From assembly GCA_037892935.1 (NCBI GenBank), contig JAYXKI010000006.1, positions 1,736,001 through 1,800,000 on the forward strand: a stretch of 64,000 nt of DNA, read 5' to 3'. The notes under the pieces were generated by a model. It had not been told where the DNA came from. It saw nothing but the letters and a program-made list of their open reading frames with translations, and searched no databases. The translations under genes and the position numbers were made by a program. Every line of letters starts with the position of its first letter. The stretch's first letter is position 1. The stretch comes from Phlebopus portentosus (lineage: Eukaryota; Basidiomycota; Agaricomycetes; Boletales; Boletinellaceae). Shown here one piece after another: positions 1 to 10,316 of this stretch.

Positions 1-674
1 CCCGCGAGGTAAATCCATCCGCCGTCTGCAGACGTTCGCGCGAGAATGTTGAGGTGACCTGGAAGGTGACCCGGAGCGTCGATAATGTAGAGTGATCCGT
101 CACCAAAGTAATCGAATGCGCGTTCGAACGGACCGATAGGCTTCCAATCTGAGCTTCGCGTGTCGAGGAAGTGTGTTCGGTCCTCCGGAAGTAATTGTTG
201 ATGGATCCAGCTCTTCGGATTCTCAGGATATCCTGACTTCATCAGCCCGCGCGAGCCTTCGCCTACCAAGAAGCGCGCCTTCTGGAATTTATCGGGATTG
301 CCGACGTGGTCGAAGTGAAGGTGCGAAATGCATATATGCGTCACGTCGTCTGGATTGACGCCGCCTGCCTTAAGGGATGCGACGACATCTTTCGGAACGA
401 ACGGGTCGAAAATCGGCAAGCTCTCCTTGCATCCTGGGGTCACGACCTTGCAATCCTCATCCAGGTTCAATCCCAAGTCGAAGAGAAGACGTTTTCCCGA
501 TGGGGCATGTGTAATGAGGAATGTGAGCGAAGGTGCGATGTGCTTGTCGCTATCGTCGACATTAGTGACAGTGATTATGCCAGGGATTGTGAGGAAGCCC
601 GCTTCGACAGCGGATACGTCGCAATACGACTGATTGGGACTTGGAGGAGGAAGCCGAAGAACAGTCGAGGTCAT
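1..674 (-). CDS. Metallo-beta-lactamase-fold hydrolase (3' end outside window)
   Basis: The reading frame is open from an ATG at 674 down to base 1 and leaves the window, so the C-terminus is missing. The zinc-binding signature HLHFDH lies at about residues 118-123, followed by GNPDKF. A second metal-site block, APGHLPGHL, follows near residue 200. This spacing is that of the metallo-beta-lactamase superfamily, closest in style to the fungal lactonase / AHL-lactonase-like hydrolases, which open ester or lactone rings using two metal ions. No signal peptide is visible (N-terminus MTSTVLRLPPP), so a cytosolic enzyme is likely. No intron is needed in the visible part. The true substrate cannot be read from the sequence. 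Fold assignment is secure, substrate class is inference. Confidence 0.88.
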   Translation of the reverse strand, partial: MTSTVLRLPPPSPNQSYCDVSAVEAGFLTIPGIITVTNVDDSDKHIAPSLTFLITHAPSGKRLLFDLGLNLDEDCKVVTPGCKESLPIFDPFVPKDVVASLKAGGVNPDDVTHICISHLHFDHVGNPDKFQKARFLVGEGSRGLMKSGYPENPKSWIHQQLLPEDRTHFLDTRSSDWKPIGPFERAFDYFGDGSLYIIDAPGHLPGHLNILARTSADGGWIYLA

Positions 675-1623
675 GACCTCTCAAGAAGGCTGATGGGAGT
701 CTGAGACGGGCTGAAGAACGAGTTTAAGTCACCTCATGGGTAGGTTAGTAATGAAATGGGCTCATGATCATGGCAGACTGTATCTTGACCTACATACAGT
801 GCGTATCACCTAAACACGACAACTTATATAGTTACTGTAATTGGTCAAAATTTTATTATGAGTGGGGGAAATTTTTTCGAGACAAAAAAGGAAATTATCT
901 AATTAAATTGTCCATCATTCTTACTGGAGCTTTATGGATGGACCTCCTGGCGCAGGCAGGCATGCATCAATGGGACCTGTACTTCTTTCTTTACTGCAAA
1001 TGCCGCTTCAGGAGAATTAAACCCTTTACTATATTAGGTAGAGTGTTTTATGGATAGGAAAGAAGCTCACCAGTATGCATCAGTATATCTCTAGCATTTC
1101 TGAAAGAAGTGATGGATGATTTGAGTAGAACACTGGTCTAGACACCAAGGCACAAGTTCTTTAGCTGTGCTTTGCTTTGCAATGCGAGATTTTGCATTTC
1201 CTGGAGGCACACTCACAGGAATAATATTCTGAGTTGCTTACAAGCCATGTAAAGTAGTCCATAAAATTTTTATTGAATTTCATGTGATTTTTTTTTTTTT
1301 TCAATCAAAGTTGAAACAGTCTTACATTTTTCAAGTTGCGAAAAATTGCGCATTTTCGCTACTTTATTGATAGATCCGCGAGATTTTACAAAAACTTAAA
1401 TTTACGTGCTCAGCACAGCTGCCGCGTCTAGGTCTAGGTGATACGCACCGTAGAGTTAAAGATATTGTATTACCGCAACGGCGAAGGATATCATGTAAGC
1501 AGTTTGTCGACGTATTTCAAACGCCCTCATGATCGTGATCACTCGTGTAATGGCAAAACAACTGGTCTCAAGAAAATACCGGTTCTCATTGCTCCAATCA
1601 TACAGGCTGACAAGGCGAATCTT
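675..1623. other. Intergenic, no gene seen
   Basis: This stretch lies between the 5' end of the hydrolase and the 3' end of ARP3. It is AT-rich, with a poly-T run near 1288-1301. The only open frames are short, lack a convincing start and show no family resemblance. It should hold the promoter of the leftward hydrolase and the terminator of ARP3. Confidence 0.6.
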
Positions 1624-3346
1624 TCAGTTGACACTACCGAAAATCTGGTATCGTCTGCAAATGCTCGGTCCTACTTCTTCGTACTGCGCTTTTGTATGAC
1701 AGTACGAATAGAACTCGGGCTAAAACACGATATTAGACAAAGATGACTTCGCCTTTAACATAGATACATTACTTACCAGAGATGCGAGGAGAGAGCCTCC
1801 AAACCATACCGCATACCTTATGACAAATAAGCAAATAGCGTCATTGAGGCAAACAAAAGCAATTACCTTTGCCTCTTGTGCGAAATCACCTCTACTTCCA
1901 TGCCAGAAGACTAGTGCTCCGTGTTAATGACATACATGATGTGACAAGCCAACAGAACCTCACCTTCGCACCGCTCGCTGCTTCACTAGCTTCAATGCGA
2001 CGATCTACTAGTTGCTTAAGGTCGCGCTTTAGCCGTTGGCCGAAGTGTGTAAACATAGTCGAGCCTCCGGAGAGAACGATGTTCTGAAATTGAGCGCTGA
2101 ATTATTGAAGTCAAGCAAAATCATGTAAATTACTACCTTATACAGTCCACGTCGGACATCTATCGGAGAGGACTGAATGGTGCTGTCAACGATATCGGGT
2201 AATGGTGTTAAGAAGTCCGATGAGTAGATTTCTGGATTGAAGAAAATCTCGGGAGCCAAGAAACGTTCGTATCCGACATCGATGGAATATTGCTAATACA
2301 CTCAAAAGATCAGTAAGCGGAAGTGGTGCTGAATCAGCGAAGAAAGTACGTACCCTGCCTGTCACCGAATGCTCGCCGGTGTATCTCTGGAACATATTGT
2401 ATGGATCGGTATCGTACTTCCTGAATTCCTTCACAATATCCTGACAAACGTAGCTGTAGTTCTCCTTGACCTTGCTAGCAACGCGCAACTGATCTTCGGG
2501 AGGGATGTTTGCCGTCTCACCTCGCTCACGCATGAGATTCAGAACGAACTGCGTGATGTCGCGGCCAGCGATGGGAATGTGCTTGATCGCGCTGCCAATG
2601 ACATAGCCTTCCGCACAGGGAATAACGTGCGTTACACCATCACCTGAGTCGATAACAGTCCCGGTCAGTGTGCGATCAATGACCTTGTTTGAGGACCACG
2701 ACGCAGCTAGAGCAAGAACAGCCTGCACTGCAATGTAGAGACCCTTGATATTGAACGATTCAAAGAAAATCTCAGCGGTTTGCTCTCGATTATCGGGAGA
2801 ATTAAGAGGAGGTTCGGTCTGCAGGATTGTGAGATCAGCGATGGTATGCATACAGAAGACCAAGATACGTACAAGAAGAAAATAGTGATCTTCTGGTTCG
2901 GCACGTAAGTATTTGAAGATCGTCTGCTCCCAGTACCGTTCCATGTGGTCCCAGTTGTCTATCATTCCGTGACGAATCGGATAGTGCACACCGTAGCCAG
3001 GTGTCTTCTGGTTCGCGATGGCTTCATCACCAATGAAGAAATCAAGGTCCTCCACTCCACGTTTAGACGCGAGATTTCCAGGTTTTGATGGAATAGGTGG
3101 ACCAGCGCGAGTCGGCTGAGAGGCACCACCACCGCGAGTAGCTATAGCAGTTGGAAATACGCTGCAAAACAATCAGGGGATATCTAACAGCCTGACACGG
3201 TGCATTTAACGTACAAAGATGGGTCCGAGTTACCCGCGAAGCTAGAAAGCAAATCAGAGTCAGAGAATTCAGAGCGCAGAAAGTACATACCCAATCTTTG
3301 AGAATCCCGTTCCATTGTCGCTGATGATGGGAGCGAGCAACGACAT
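1624..3346 (-). CDS. ARP3: Actin-related protein 3 (Arp2/3 complex)
   Basis: Nine exons on the minus strand: 3291-3346, 3215-3241, 3161-3160 boundary exon 2873-3161, 2354-2818, 2137-2292, 1964-2083, 1867-1910, 1777-1816 and 1624-1719. They sum to 1293 nt, giving 430 residues, the usual Arp3 length. The N-terminus [19 protein letters not shown] and the nucleotide-binding loop are those of Arp3, followed by [13 protein letters not shown], the segment DFFIGDEA, an actin-fold core with TEPPLN, a second phosphate loop [10 protein letters not shown] and the end [11 protein letters not shown]. Arp3 and Arp2 form the template on which the Arp2/3 complex starts branched actin filaments at cortical patches and endocytic sites. 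Introns are 49-61 nt with normal GT..AG ends. The TGA at 1624-1626 follows the expected last residues. The gene is complete, with no sign of decay. Confidence 0.96.
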
Positions 3347-3807
3347 GATGTTCTGCGAAGGAGGTGTAACTACTGCGCGCAGAGTGAGTGTCTGAGCGCA
3401 GTGGGTGTTATCACGTCACGCGTTTTTCGGACATTACCGAACACTAACATCAGCCAGGAGACAACTTTTTGTCTTTCCTTTCGTTCTGACGGCCGACTTG
3501 TAATGGCTTTTCATGAACTCATCGCTGGCCTGAATCGCGCTAGCTTACAAGGCGTCTTACTTGGATATTATCTAAAATTCTAGCCGATTTTCTAGAATTC
3601 GCAACATACGGAAATGGCTCATCATCCTCAAAGCTTAGCAGGTATATGTTCTGTAACAATTGCGCAATGCGTATATTATCCAGGTGTAGTGAAAAATATA
3701 TCTTCTCCTTCTCTGTCCTACCGGAACAACGCCTTTTCGTCTCTGTGGAAGCAACTTAAGCTGGACTTTCTTGCGATCAGAGAACCAACATACATACCTC
3801 CAGCAGA
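3347..3807. other. Intergenic between ARP3 and the first SSP gene
   Basis: About 460 nt. It holds the ARP3 promoter side and the 3' side of the leftward SSP gene. No coding frame or RNA gene is supported. Confidence 0.6.
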
Positions 3808-3972
3808 TCAGGATCCAGTATTGCAAGGGCAGAAGACCGTTTCTGTCGGAGTTCCCGAAATGGTAGTGGTCTCGACGATGCAGAAATCTGGGCAAGGCCG
3901 GACCACGGGCTCCGGTGCGGCTGCGGTAACTGCGACGAGCGCGAGGAGGATTGCGGTAAGGTATGAGCGCAT
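3808..3972 (-). CDS. Small secreted cysteine-rich protein (SSP-1)
   Basis: A 54-residue single-exon protein. The first ~19 residues (MRSYLTAILLALVAVTAAA) form a clear signal peptide with a hydrophobic core and an Ala-rich cleavage site. The mature part has four cysteines: CPDFC (CX3C), then a Thr-rich spacer, then CPC near the end. This pattern of a signal peptide, a CX(1-3)C pair and a terminal CxC is shared by all members of the local family. The ATG at 3972 is chosen because it starts the signal peptide and lies 64 nt downstream of a TATAAAA box. The longer upstream frame lacks support. Role unknown: candidate effector or surface peptide, by inference only. Confidence 0.82.
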   Translation of the reverse strand: MRSYLTAILLALVAVTAAAPEPVVRPCPDFCIVETTTISGTPTETVFCPCNTGS

Positions 3973-4697
3973 ATTTGCTTGACTGCTGGGTTGCGAGATT
4001 GCGGAAAGTAGCGTTTGAGGCATCGTGAGTAGGTCTTTTATACTCGTCACTTAGAGCTATTTTCATCGTTTCTTTCGGCGCAGCTTGTTTATGGATCGGT
4101 GATTCGTTGTTTCTCGGATGGACAACGAGCTAAGCTGGTACCTGAAACGCGTTCCGGCAGGTCGAGTCACGGCTCCGTGAGCCTTACAATAACAGAAGCC
4201 CGTATCAGATGACTACTGATCGGTGTAGAGCGCCCGCACCTAGATCGAGTTGTTTTTTACGGTGCCAGGTTGTCCATTTTTGTATGTCACTCTAGAATGG
4301 TCGGCTTCTCGATGATGCTTCTGCTCTTTCATCCGATCATTATGGAACAAACTACGTTCCACTAAGGCACTGAGCGTCATGGTGTTCGGACCGAAGGCAA
4401 CATTTGTTCCAGCGTTTCACGTTTGTAGTAATTCAGTAAGTTCCCGGCACACACATATTGGAATAATGTAGCATTAACTTCCGTTGCCGAAACGACCTCA
4501 GGTACAACTTGTTTGTCAAGCCTATCCACCCGCGGTCGCCGCCAAAGCCAAATGTACGGTAACACCCTCGTCGCTCTCACGATCTCCAGACCTGACCGAT
4601 CGCTAAAACGAATGAAGTCGACCTTCAACTGATTCGTAGAGAACGTCAGAAGATGTTTACGGAGTGTCGTGGTAAGTGGATTGACCTACGAGACGGC
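3973..4697. other. Intergenic between SSP-1 and SSP-2
   Basis: Apart from the TATA box of SSP-1 nothing can be supported. An 83-codon open frame at 4377-4628 (minus) lacks an ATG and resembles no family. Confidence 0.55.
4036..4042 (-). promoter_or_regulatory. TATA box of SSP-1
   Basis: TATAAAA on the minus strand, 64 nt upstream of the SSP-1 start codon. Similar boxes lie in front of most members of this family. Confidence 0.6.
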
Positions 4698-4868
4698 TCA
4701 GTCGCATGCGCACTGGCCCCGACTTGGGCTAGGGTTGCGCTTGAATATGCCACCTATGTCTGTACAAGGCGGGCATTCGATAGGTTCGGGCACTGGAGCT
4801 GCAGCCGCTGACGCCGTGGTGGCTAACGCGAAGATAGCGATGACTGACTGGAAGATTGCGAATTTCAT
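4698..4868 (-). CDS. Small secreted cysteine-rich protein (SSP-2)
   Basis: A 56-residue protein in a frame too short to stand out by length. It starts with the signal peptide MKFAIFQSVIAIFALATTAS, followed by AAAAP and a mature part with two cysteine pairs, ECPPC (CX2C) and CAC immediately before the stop. An internal FKR could be a dibasic (Kex2-type) processing site, which is inference. It follows the family pattern of signal peptide, a first CX(1-3)C pair and a terminal CxC. It runs in the same direction as SSP-1 and SSP-3. Role unknown. Confidence 0.78.
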   Translation of the reverse strand: MKFAIFQSVIAIFALATTASAAAAPVPEPIECPPCTDIGGIFKRNPSPSRGQCACD

Positions 4869-5277
4869 AGCTCTCTTCGCGAGGAAAATTCTCTTTACTT
4901 TGGTTCAACACCCAACCTCATTTAAATATCTTCTGCATGACGCTGCTGGCGTTCAACGGTATTGCTTTTCTGTCTCGTCTCTGTGCCAAGTCAAGATGGA
5001 CACGTTTCAACATCAATGAACTGGGATTTCAAATTCTCATTTGGCTCGGAACTAAATTTCAAACGGCATTCTATAGCCCCTTTCACTGCCCAGTCGCTAA
5101 GCAGTCACTCAGGCAGCCCTGCATGCTTCTCCATCATCCAAATATACCGCCTGTTTCGGAAGACAACAATATTAGTTCAACTCTGAAGAAGGCAACTCCG
5201 ATCATAGACCGGACTAACCTAATGAAGCCCTCGAAAGTGATTGATCTGCAGTTCGCAGGCTCCCCGCGATCACCAGT
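4869..5277. other. Intergenic between SSP-2 and SSP-3
   Basis: About 410 nt with no supported gene. The long plus-strand frame across 4937-5545 is antisense to SSP-3 and lacks codon or family support. Confidence 0.5.
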
Positions 5278-5469
5278 CTACAAGGGGCAGATACAGCCCG
5301 TACGTTTCTCGTACTCGAGGATCACATCGCGTTTGATGGTGGCGCCACCAGTCAGCGTCGGACACGTGCATTGCGTAGCGGTGCGAGTGATGGGGAGTGT
5401 GACAATTTCTGCGCTCGCGAGTGTCGCGAGGGCAAGAATGGAGACGGCGCAGGAAAGTGCGAGACGCAT
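5278..5469 (-). CDS. Small secreted cysteine-rich protein (SSP-3)
   Basis: 63 residues, single exon. Signal peptide MRLALSCAVSILALATLASA, then a mature part with CTC, a central IKRD that may be a processing site, and CIC two residues before the stop. The TAG at 5278-5280 follows CPL. The mature domain has four cysteines in two CxC pairs, so it is a more divergent member of the family. The ATG at 5469 is taken as start because the signal peptide begins there and a TATAAAA box lies 64 nt upstream, the same spacing as in SSP-1. An in-frame extension upstream would add a non-hydrophobic stretch. Confidence 0.78.
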   Translation of the reverse strand: MRLALSCAVSILALATLASAEIVTLPITRTATQCTCPTLTGGATIKRDVILEYEKRTGCICPL

Positions 5470-5532
5470 TTCAACTGGGTTACGGAAATCGCGGAGGGAA
5501 ATTTCTGTTGAGTCTCTGCGTTCCGCTGGAAG

Positions 5533-5539
5533 TTTTATA
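5533..5539 (-). promoter_or_regulatory. TATA box of SSP-3
   Basis: TATAAAA on the minus strand, 64 nt upstream of the SSP-3 ATG, as for SSP-1. Confidence 0.6.
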
Positions 5540-6641
5540 CTGTAGAATGATATTTCCAAGAACAGTAGCGTCTCTGCCAAGGCATCACTAGGACCTCTAT
5601 CATTACACCTTACAACATTGCCGCCTACCGCTGAACCCCGGGATCACCAGAAGGAATTTGATAGGAAGAAACATGGGCCAGTAAAACAGCACAAATTATG
5701 ATTTGCTTCCGCCTTCTCGATTAATTCGGATCTGCGTTGGTCTAGATCTACCGTAGCTGTGAATTATGAATGGATTGTCAGGGATCCGATCCAAAGCGAC
5801 GGACTATAAGCGCGGACAAGTTTCATTGATCAATGTTCTCCGACCGTTCAAAAGGTTCTATTCATGTAACATGACTGATTTCGCACAATCATAGTATGCT
5901 GACGACTGTCCTGCAGCCGCGCGTCTCAGACCCAGCACCATCTGTCTCTCTATTTCATGCTCGAAAAAAAGCAACTTTTTTGGCATCCGATTGGAGATGC
6001 AGTCGCGAAGCTTGCGAGAATAAGGATCAATGCGTAGGGGACGTTGAACTTCATGGTGGGGCGCTATGTGCTCAAGATTCGCTTCACTCTGGGCCTTACA
6101 ACAACGACTCTGACGTGCCCGGGGACTTGACTACGGGCTTACTTCGAACACCTTCAACAGCTTCGAAAGTTGGCGTTCAGGAGAAGATGACAGTCTCAAG
6201 GCAATCCTTGTCGATGTTGTGAGCCGGGAATGACTATTTCCGCTAGCTCAAAAGCTGAAGACGGGCAATACGGGCAAGGAGGCCTACAGTTCTTGACGAA
6301 TTGGAAGTGCACATCTACGAGAATAGGACGAAATCTGATGATTCTGTGGGTGTTGAAGATTTCCACATCCACATTCGGAGGTCTCCGATCGCTTGGCCTT
6401 AGTTGCTCAAAAACTTGTGCTACATCTGGATACTGAGCAGACGACGGACGTATGCTGTGCGTCGATGAATAGCTGTAATTTACAATACAGTTCTGCGCGA
6501 TTTGGATAAACTATTTCTGGGACGACGTTATCCAGCCAGGGTAGCATCCGTCGCGCAAATATGAGTTCGTTGGCAACTGGTTGTCGGAACTCAATCAGAG
6601 TCTATAGGATACAAGCGTCGGGGATAAAACTTACGAGGCCA
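5540..6641. other. Intergenic between SSP-3 and SSP-4
   Basis: About 1.1 kb. Plus-strand open frames at 5896-6222 and 6230-6436 show no domain, signal peptide or splice pattern. I see no gene here. Confidence 0.5.
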
Positions 6642-6803
6642 TCATGGGCAGTCACAACCGCATCCCGGCGGGAAACCACTCTTTATAGTCGTCGTCGCGC
6701 ATGTGTCAGGATCAGGAGGTATGCACGGTGGGCAGCCTACGGGCGTGCTAGCTGCAAGGCCTGCGAGAGCGACGATGAGGGTGGAGAGGACGACGAATTT
6801 CAT
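6642..6803 (-). CDS. Small secreted cysteine-rich protein (SSP-4)
   Basis: 53 residues, single exon. Signal peptide MKFVVLSTLIVALAGLAAS, then GCPPC, a further single cysteine, and the end GCGCDCP before TGA at 6642-6644. The mature peptide has six cysteines, more than its neighbours, but keeps the family layout of a first CX2C pair and a terminal CxCP. It is the last of the four leftward family members; the following members run rightward. A function cannot be read from the sequence. Confidence 0.78.
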   Translation of the reverse strand: MKFVVLSTLIVALAGLAASTPVGCPPCIPPDPDTCATTTIKSGFPPGCGCDCP

Positions 6804-7903
6804 GCTTGGTTTTCTTTGGTAACCATCTTGTTTCTCACTTTCCTTATAACTGCGTGTGGTTGAGACTTTCTCCGCTCTGTTTCAGGGTATGCTCAAGTGC
6901 TTCATTTCGTTCAAAGCGATCAACGGAGACGATAGTCACTCGGCTATGCAACCTTAGTCAACATTCCGTGCTGTTTCAGTGGCGATGTCCTACGTGCTTG
7001 AAGACATCAAACGATCTCACCTGCTTGATATCCTGGCATTGATAGACCAAGACCAGTCTAATATACGGGGATCGTTTTTTTGCCTTGTATGCTTCACATC
7101 GTATCTCGTAATGATCTTTTATATCTGAGGTCTAACGTACTCTTTAGGTAAGATGCACTTTACGCATCAGAACGCAGCAACATTTTAGTAAGTAAGAAAA
7201 GCTTGATGTTCTATCCTTACTGGGTCATGAGTCTCCTTCCGATTCGAAATCTCTCGGCACGGCGATTATAGAATAAAGGATTGATTGGAAAATCTCGGTA
7301 ACATTACGTGCACCCGGGACATTTCCGAGTCCCACCCAAAGGAAGCGCCTCCACGTTCGTACTTGTTCGTTCTCGGTGGGCGCTTTACACCGGTCAAGTG
7401 ATGATGTAAGCGGACCTCACCGGATCCTTTCTAAAAATAAAACAGCTTCAACGGAATTAACTTCTTCAGAGATGAAATAATGTGCCAGGCACCCGTTAAT
7501 CCCATTATTGCACGGCACGAATTGAATCAGATCGTCCAAGATTATTACTAGGACACCTGAGCGCTACATCATATGCCGCACTAGTCGGTGACCCGCGCAG
7601 TTCTGAAACTCCTCGTCGAGCCAATCGATGAAGCTCCTCTAAATAATAGGTAACTTGTGTGGGAGCATGTAGTGGGCGCGTGTTTCAGTATCGCAGAGGG
7701 ACGCCGCAGTTGACTACTGACCAGTTCCAAGGGGCAGCTCCGGTCTAAGGTCCGATGTTTACCCTTGTCGGGCACGGCATCCGACCGTCAATACTTGCAT
7801 GTGGTGCACAACACTTAAATGCCGCCTAGGAACAGATTGTCGAGGAACGTCAAGAAATGACGGAGAGCATGAAAAATCGTGGGCTGAATCAAAATTTGCA
7901 GCG
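6804..7903. other. Intergenic between the divergent SSP-4 and SSP-5
   Basis: About 1.1 kb separates the leftward and rightward halves of the cluster and should carry the promoters of both. No gene is supported. Confidence 0.55.
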
Positions 7904-7911
7904 TATATAAA
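7904..7911 (+). promoter_or_regulatory. TATA box of SSP-5
   Basis: TATATAAA, 90 nt upstream of the SSP-5 start codon. Confidence 0.6.
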
Positions 7912-8001
7912 CGAGTGGAGAGCTCGAGAGTGAGCAGAGACTTCCAGAGCTCTACTCATTACAAGCACCTCGAACTCTTAAGCCATACACGTAACAATAA
8001 A

Positions 8002-8190
8002 ATGCGCGCTGCATCAGTCCTTCTCTCCGTTCTCGCGCTTGCCGTAAGCTTCGCGGCGGCCGCCCCGGCTGAAACCACGACTACTACTTCCTCTCCGCCA
8101 GCCGAGACCACGCTTCTTTTCGTCTGTGACTTCGTATGTCCACCCGGAGTGCATATTGGTACCAGTGGAAGCATTTGTCACTGCCCTTAA
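8002..8190 (+). CDS. Small secreted cysteine-rich protein (SSP-5)
   Basis: 62 residues. Signal peptide MRAASVLLSVLALAVSFA with an Ala-rich cleavage region, a Thr/Ser/Pro-rich spacer likely to be O-glycosylated, then CDFVC (CX3C) and the end ICHCP before TAA. One base after the stop is a 5' splice site (AG|GTAGGA). A branch site (CTGAC) and an acceptor (TAATAG) follow, giving a 54-nt intron at 8192-8245. Its position corresponds to the coding intron of SSP-6, -7 and -8, but here the stop comes first, so the intron lies in the 3' UTR. Confidence 0.8.
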   Translation: MRAASVLLSVLALAVSFAAAAPAETTTTTSSPPAETTLLFVCDFVCPPGVHIGTSGSICHCP

Positions 8191-8667
8191 GGTAGGATTC
8201 ATGTTGCAAAAACGAAGCATTTCGTCCTGACAATATGAATAATAGATCTTGGCGGTTAAGAAGACGATTTGAATGTCTCACTACTCGGAAAACCGGAGAG
8301 TACTGTGAGCGGCTACTACACTCATATAATGGCTTACACTTACACACAATACTTTCAAAGACCGGGTCGTCTAGACTTGTGAATAAGTTAGCTATTTCTT
8401 GTGTAACGGGAATAATATTTCTTAGTAATTTGTCTTGAACGGAAATGGGGAGCTCCAATGTTTGTGTCTTGAGCAACTTCCTCGATAGAATCTTTCCGAT
8501 GATTTGTCGCGCCCGCTAAGCAGATGTATCGCAAAAGCGCTCAGATTAAGCGGAGCGAAATTTCTGTGGAGGGAAAATGATGCGCTAGAGATATGTTCAA
8601 TTCTCGCACAAAAAAAAATCATGGCTTGCGCGCACTGCCCAGTGATTCGCTCCACTCAAGAAGAAAA

Positions 8668-8674
8668 TATAAAA
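8668..8674 (+). promoter_or_regulatory. TATA box of SSP-6
   Basis: TATAAAA, 54 nt upstream of the SSP-6 ATG. Confidence 0.6.
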
Positions 8675-8721
8675 GGCCTCAGCACACTTCAATGTTTTCA
8701 AGAACATATTCATCGCCCAAC

Positions 8722-8962
8722 ATGCAACTCACGCACATAACAGTCCTCTTTGCCGCCTTCTTTGCCGGCATGGCTCTCGCCGGTCCTGCTCCTCAGGAGA
8801 CTATCAACCCGATTTCCCATATCAATTGCCAGATTATTTGCGCTGGCCAAAAAACGACGACAACGATTGGTGCCTGCCACTGCCCGTAAGTAAAGGCATC
8901 AGAGTCAGCAAAGAGGAAGAAATCTGATTATTCTCCACAGACTCCAGACCCCATCGGTGTAG
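8722..8962 (+). CDS. Small secreted cysteine-rich protein (SSP-6), two exons
   Basis: Exons 8722-8885 and 8941-8962, 61 residues. Signal peptide MQLTHITVLFAAFFAGMALA, then PAPQ, CQIIC (CX3C) and CHC. The 55-nt intron (GTAAGT..CACAG) interrupts the Pro codon of CHCP in phase 2, and the 22-nt last exon adds LQTPSV and a TAG. If the intron is retained the frame stops at once (CCG TAA), which is why an unspliced frame seems to end in CHCP. The same intron and a 22-nt last exon occur in SSP-7 and SSP-8. This gene is the left copy of the tandem duplication whose right copy is the decayed gene at 11204. Confidence 0.82.
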
Positions 8963-9554
8963 ACGATGTCAGGTCATGAGCCAGGAGCACAGGGAGCACA
9001 GAGATGATTTTCGCCCGATAGAGTTTGGAGCTCTGCAGTAATGATTGTTTAGTTTGTCCCAGTGATAGTCGAGATGCGTTTCCTAGCTGAGATCCGAGAT
9101 AGTGATGTGGTGAATATTGGATTACCGTGCGCGTGAATAGCTTCCGTATCGTCAGAATCGTATGGCCTGCGATCAGATCTCAAAGCACAGAGTCCCACGG
9201 CCTTGAGAACCAAGTAATAAGGTCTTGCAAACGGGCCATATAAGAACTTGCCTCGGTCGAATATCTGCAAATACAATGTGCATCCGAAGAGTCGGTCTGA
9301 CCATTCCCCGGTTTCAACAAGGACTTCTGGAGCATTGAAATCCATTGTTCTGAGTCTTACTTTAGCGAACCGGCGACGTGGTTAACATTGAAAGAAATCA
9401 CACTACCGGATCAGTGGGTGTTTCCGTGACGCTGAGCAGTAAGACTCCAGAGAAGAAATAGCGTTTCAAGTATGGCGAGAAGCGCGGGCACTGACAACGG
9501 ATCAGTCACCTGAACAATGTGATGAAATTTCGGAGATACTGGGAATGTCACAGA
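8963..9554. other. Non-coding part of the left duplication copy
   Basis: No gene is supported. The sequence matches 11.4-12.0 kb in the right copy of the duplication. Confidence 0.6.
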
Positions 9555-9562
9555 CACCCAAC
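9555..9562. repeat. Target-site duplication, left
   Basis: CACCCAAC directly abuts the left end of the hAT element and is repeated exactly at 10068-10075. Confidence 0.85.
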
Positions 9563-10067
9563 TAGGGCTCCGCAGCGTATCGTATATAGCATATACGATA
9601 CGGCGTATACGCTATACGCGCGTATGCGTATCGACTTGAAGAACAAAAATGTACGCGCGTATTTATACGGTCGTATGCGTATATTTTCAGGGCTTGAAAT
9701 CTGTGAGAAACTCGGACTTGAATGAAAAAACTAGCCCATTTTACATCAAAATTAGTTGTTACTCACTGAAATTATAGCATTGGATGTTTTTCTCAAGACC
9801 TGAGTACCGGGTTTGACATTGGAATCAAGGGCTGTCTTGCTTATACTGTGAGAATTTTGTAAATCACACAACCTTGCCTGATAGAATCTCGTCGTCTATG
9901 GTCAAGTTGAAATCTGTGTCAGCTGTTTTGAGTCAAGGAGTGTCCGGTAAGCATTTTTGGGGCTCGAACGTGAAGTCTAACGGCCAATATATTACATGAG
10001 TAGGCTTAGCCCCGTATATTATACGTGCGTATGCGTATAAGCCTAAAATGATACGCGCGGAGCCCTA
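9563..10067. mobile_element. hAT-type MITE (non-autonomous DNA transposon), 505 bp
   Basis: The element begins TAGGGCTCCGC and ends with its exact reverse complement, an 11-bp perfect terminal inverted repeat. It is flanked by an exact 8-bp duplication (CACCCAAC). An 8-bp target duplication with TAG-starting ends is the hallmark of the hAT superfamily. Both subterminal regions are packed with alternating CGTATA / ATACGC motifs in both orientations, as in hAT transposase-binding regions. No transposase frame is present, so mobility would need a copy elsewhere. The right duplication copy lacks the element at the equivalent place (about 12005), so it inserted after the duplication or in one branch. 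Confidence 0.88.
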
Positions 10068-10075
10068 CACCCAAC
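10068..10075. repeat. Target-site duplication, right
   Basis: CACCCAAC, identical to 9555-9562, directly after the right end of the hAT element. Confidence 0.85.
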
Positions 10076-10316
10076 GAAGTGACCGACATGTCTGATTCTT
10101 GAGGCATCAGAAAAACGAGCAGATGGCATCAAGGAGCGAGCAAGTCGACGCTGCTAGATGGCTCGAAGATATCAGCTTCTCAGTAAATGTGAGTAGCCGT
10201 AGCACGACACCACATGTATAAGACGATGCTGCATTTCGAGGTGGAAGCAACGAAGTCCACACGAGTCTCGTCCCAAGCACAGAGCAATCCTCGCATCTTC
10301 ATTCATTCTGATAATA

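Noticed and set aside
764..1057. 97-codon open frame on plus
   Set aside because: AT-rich intergenic sequence, no domain, no signal peptide and no splice partner.
5896..6222. 108-codon open frame on plus between SSP genes
   Set aside because: No family resemblance or promoter-like context; random-looking composition.
8722..8889. SSP-6 ending at the unspliced stop after CHCP
   Set aside because: The stop lies inside a perfect donor, and the same 22-nt last exon follows in three paralogues, so the spliced form is preferred.
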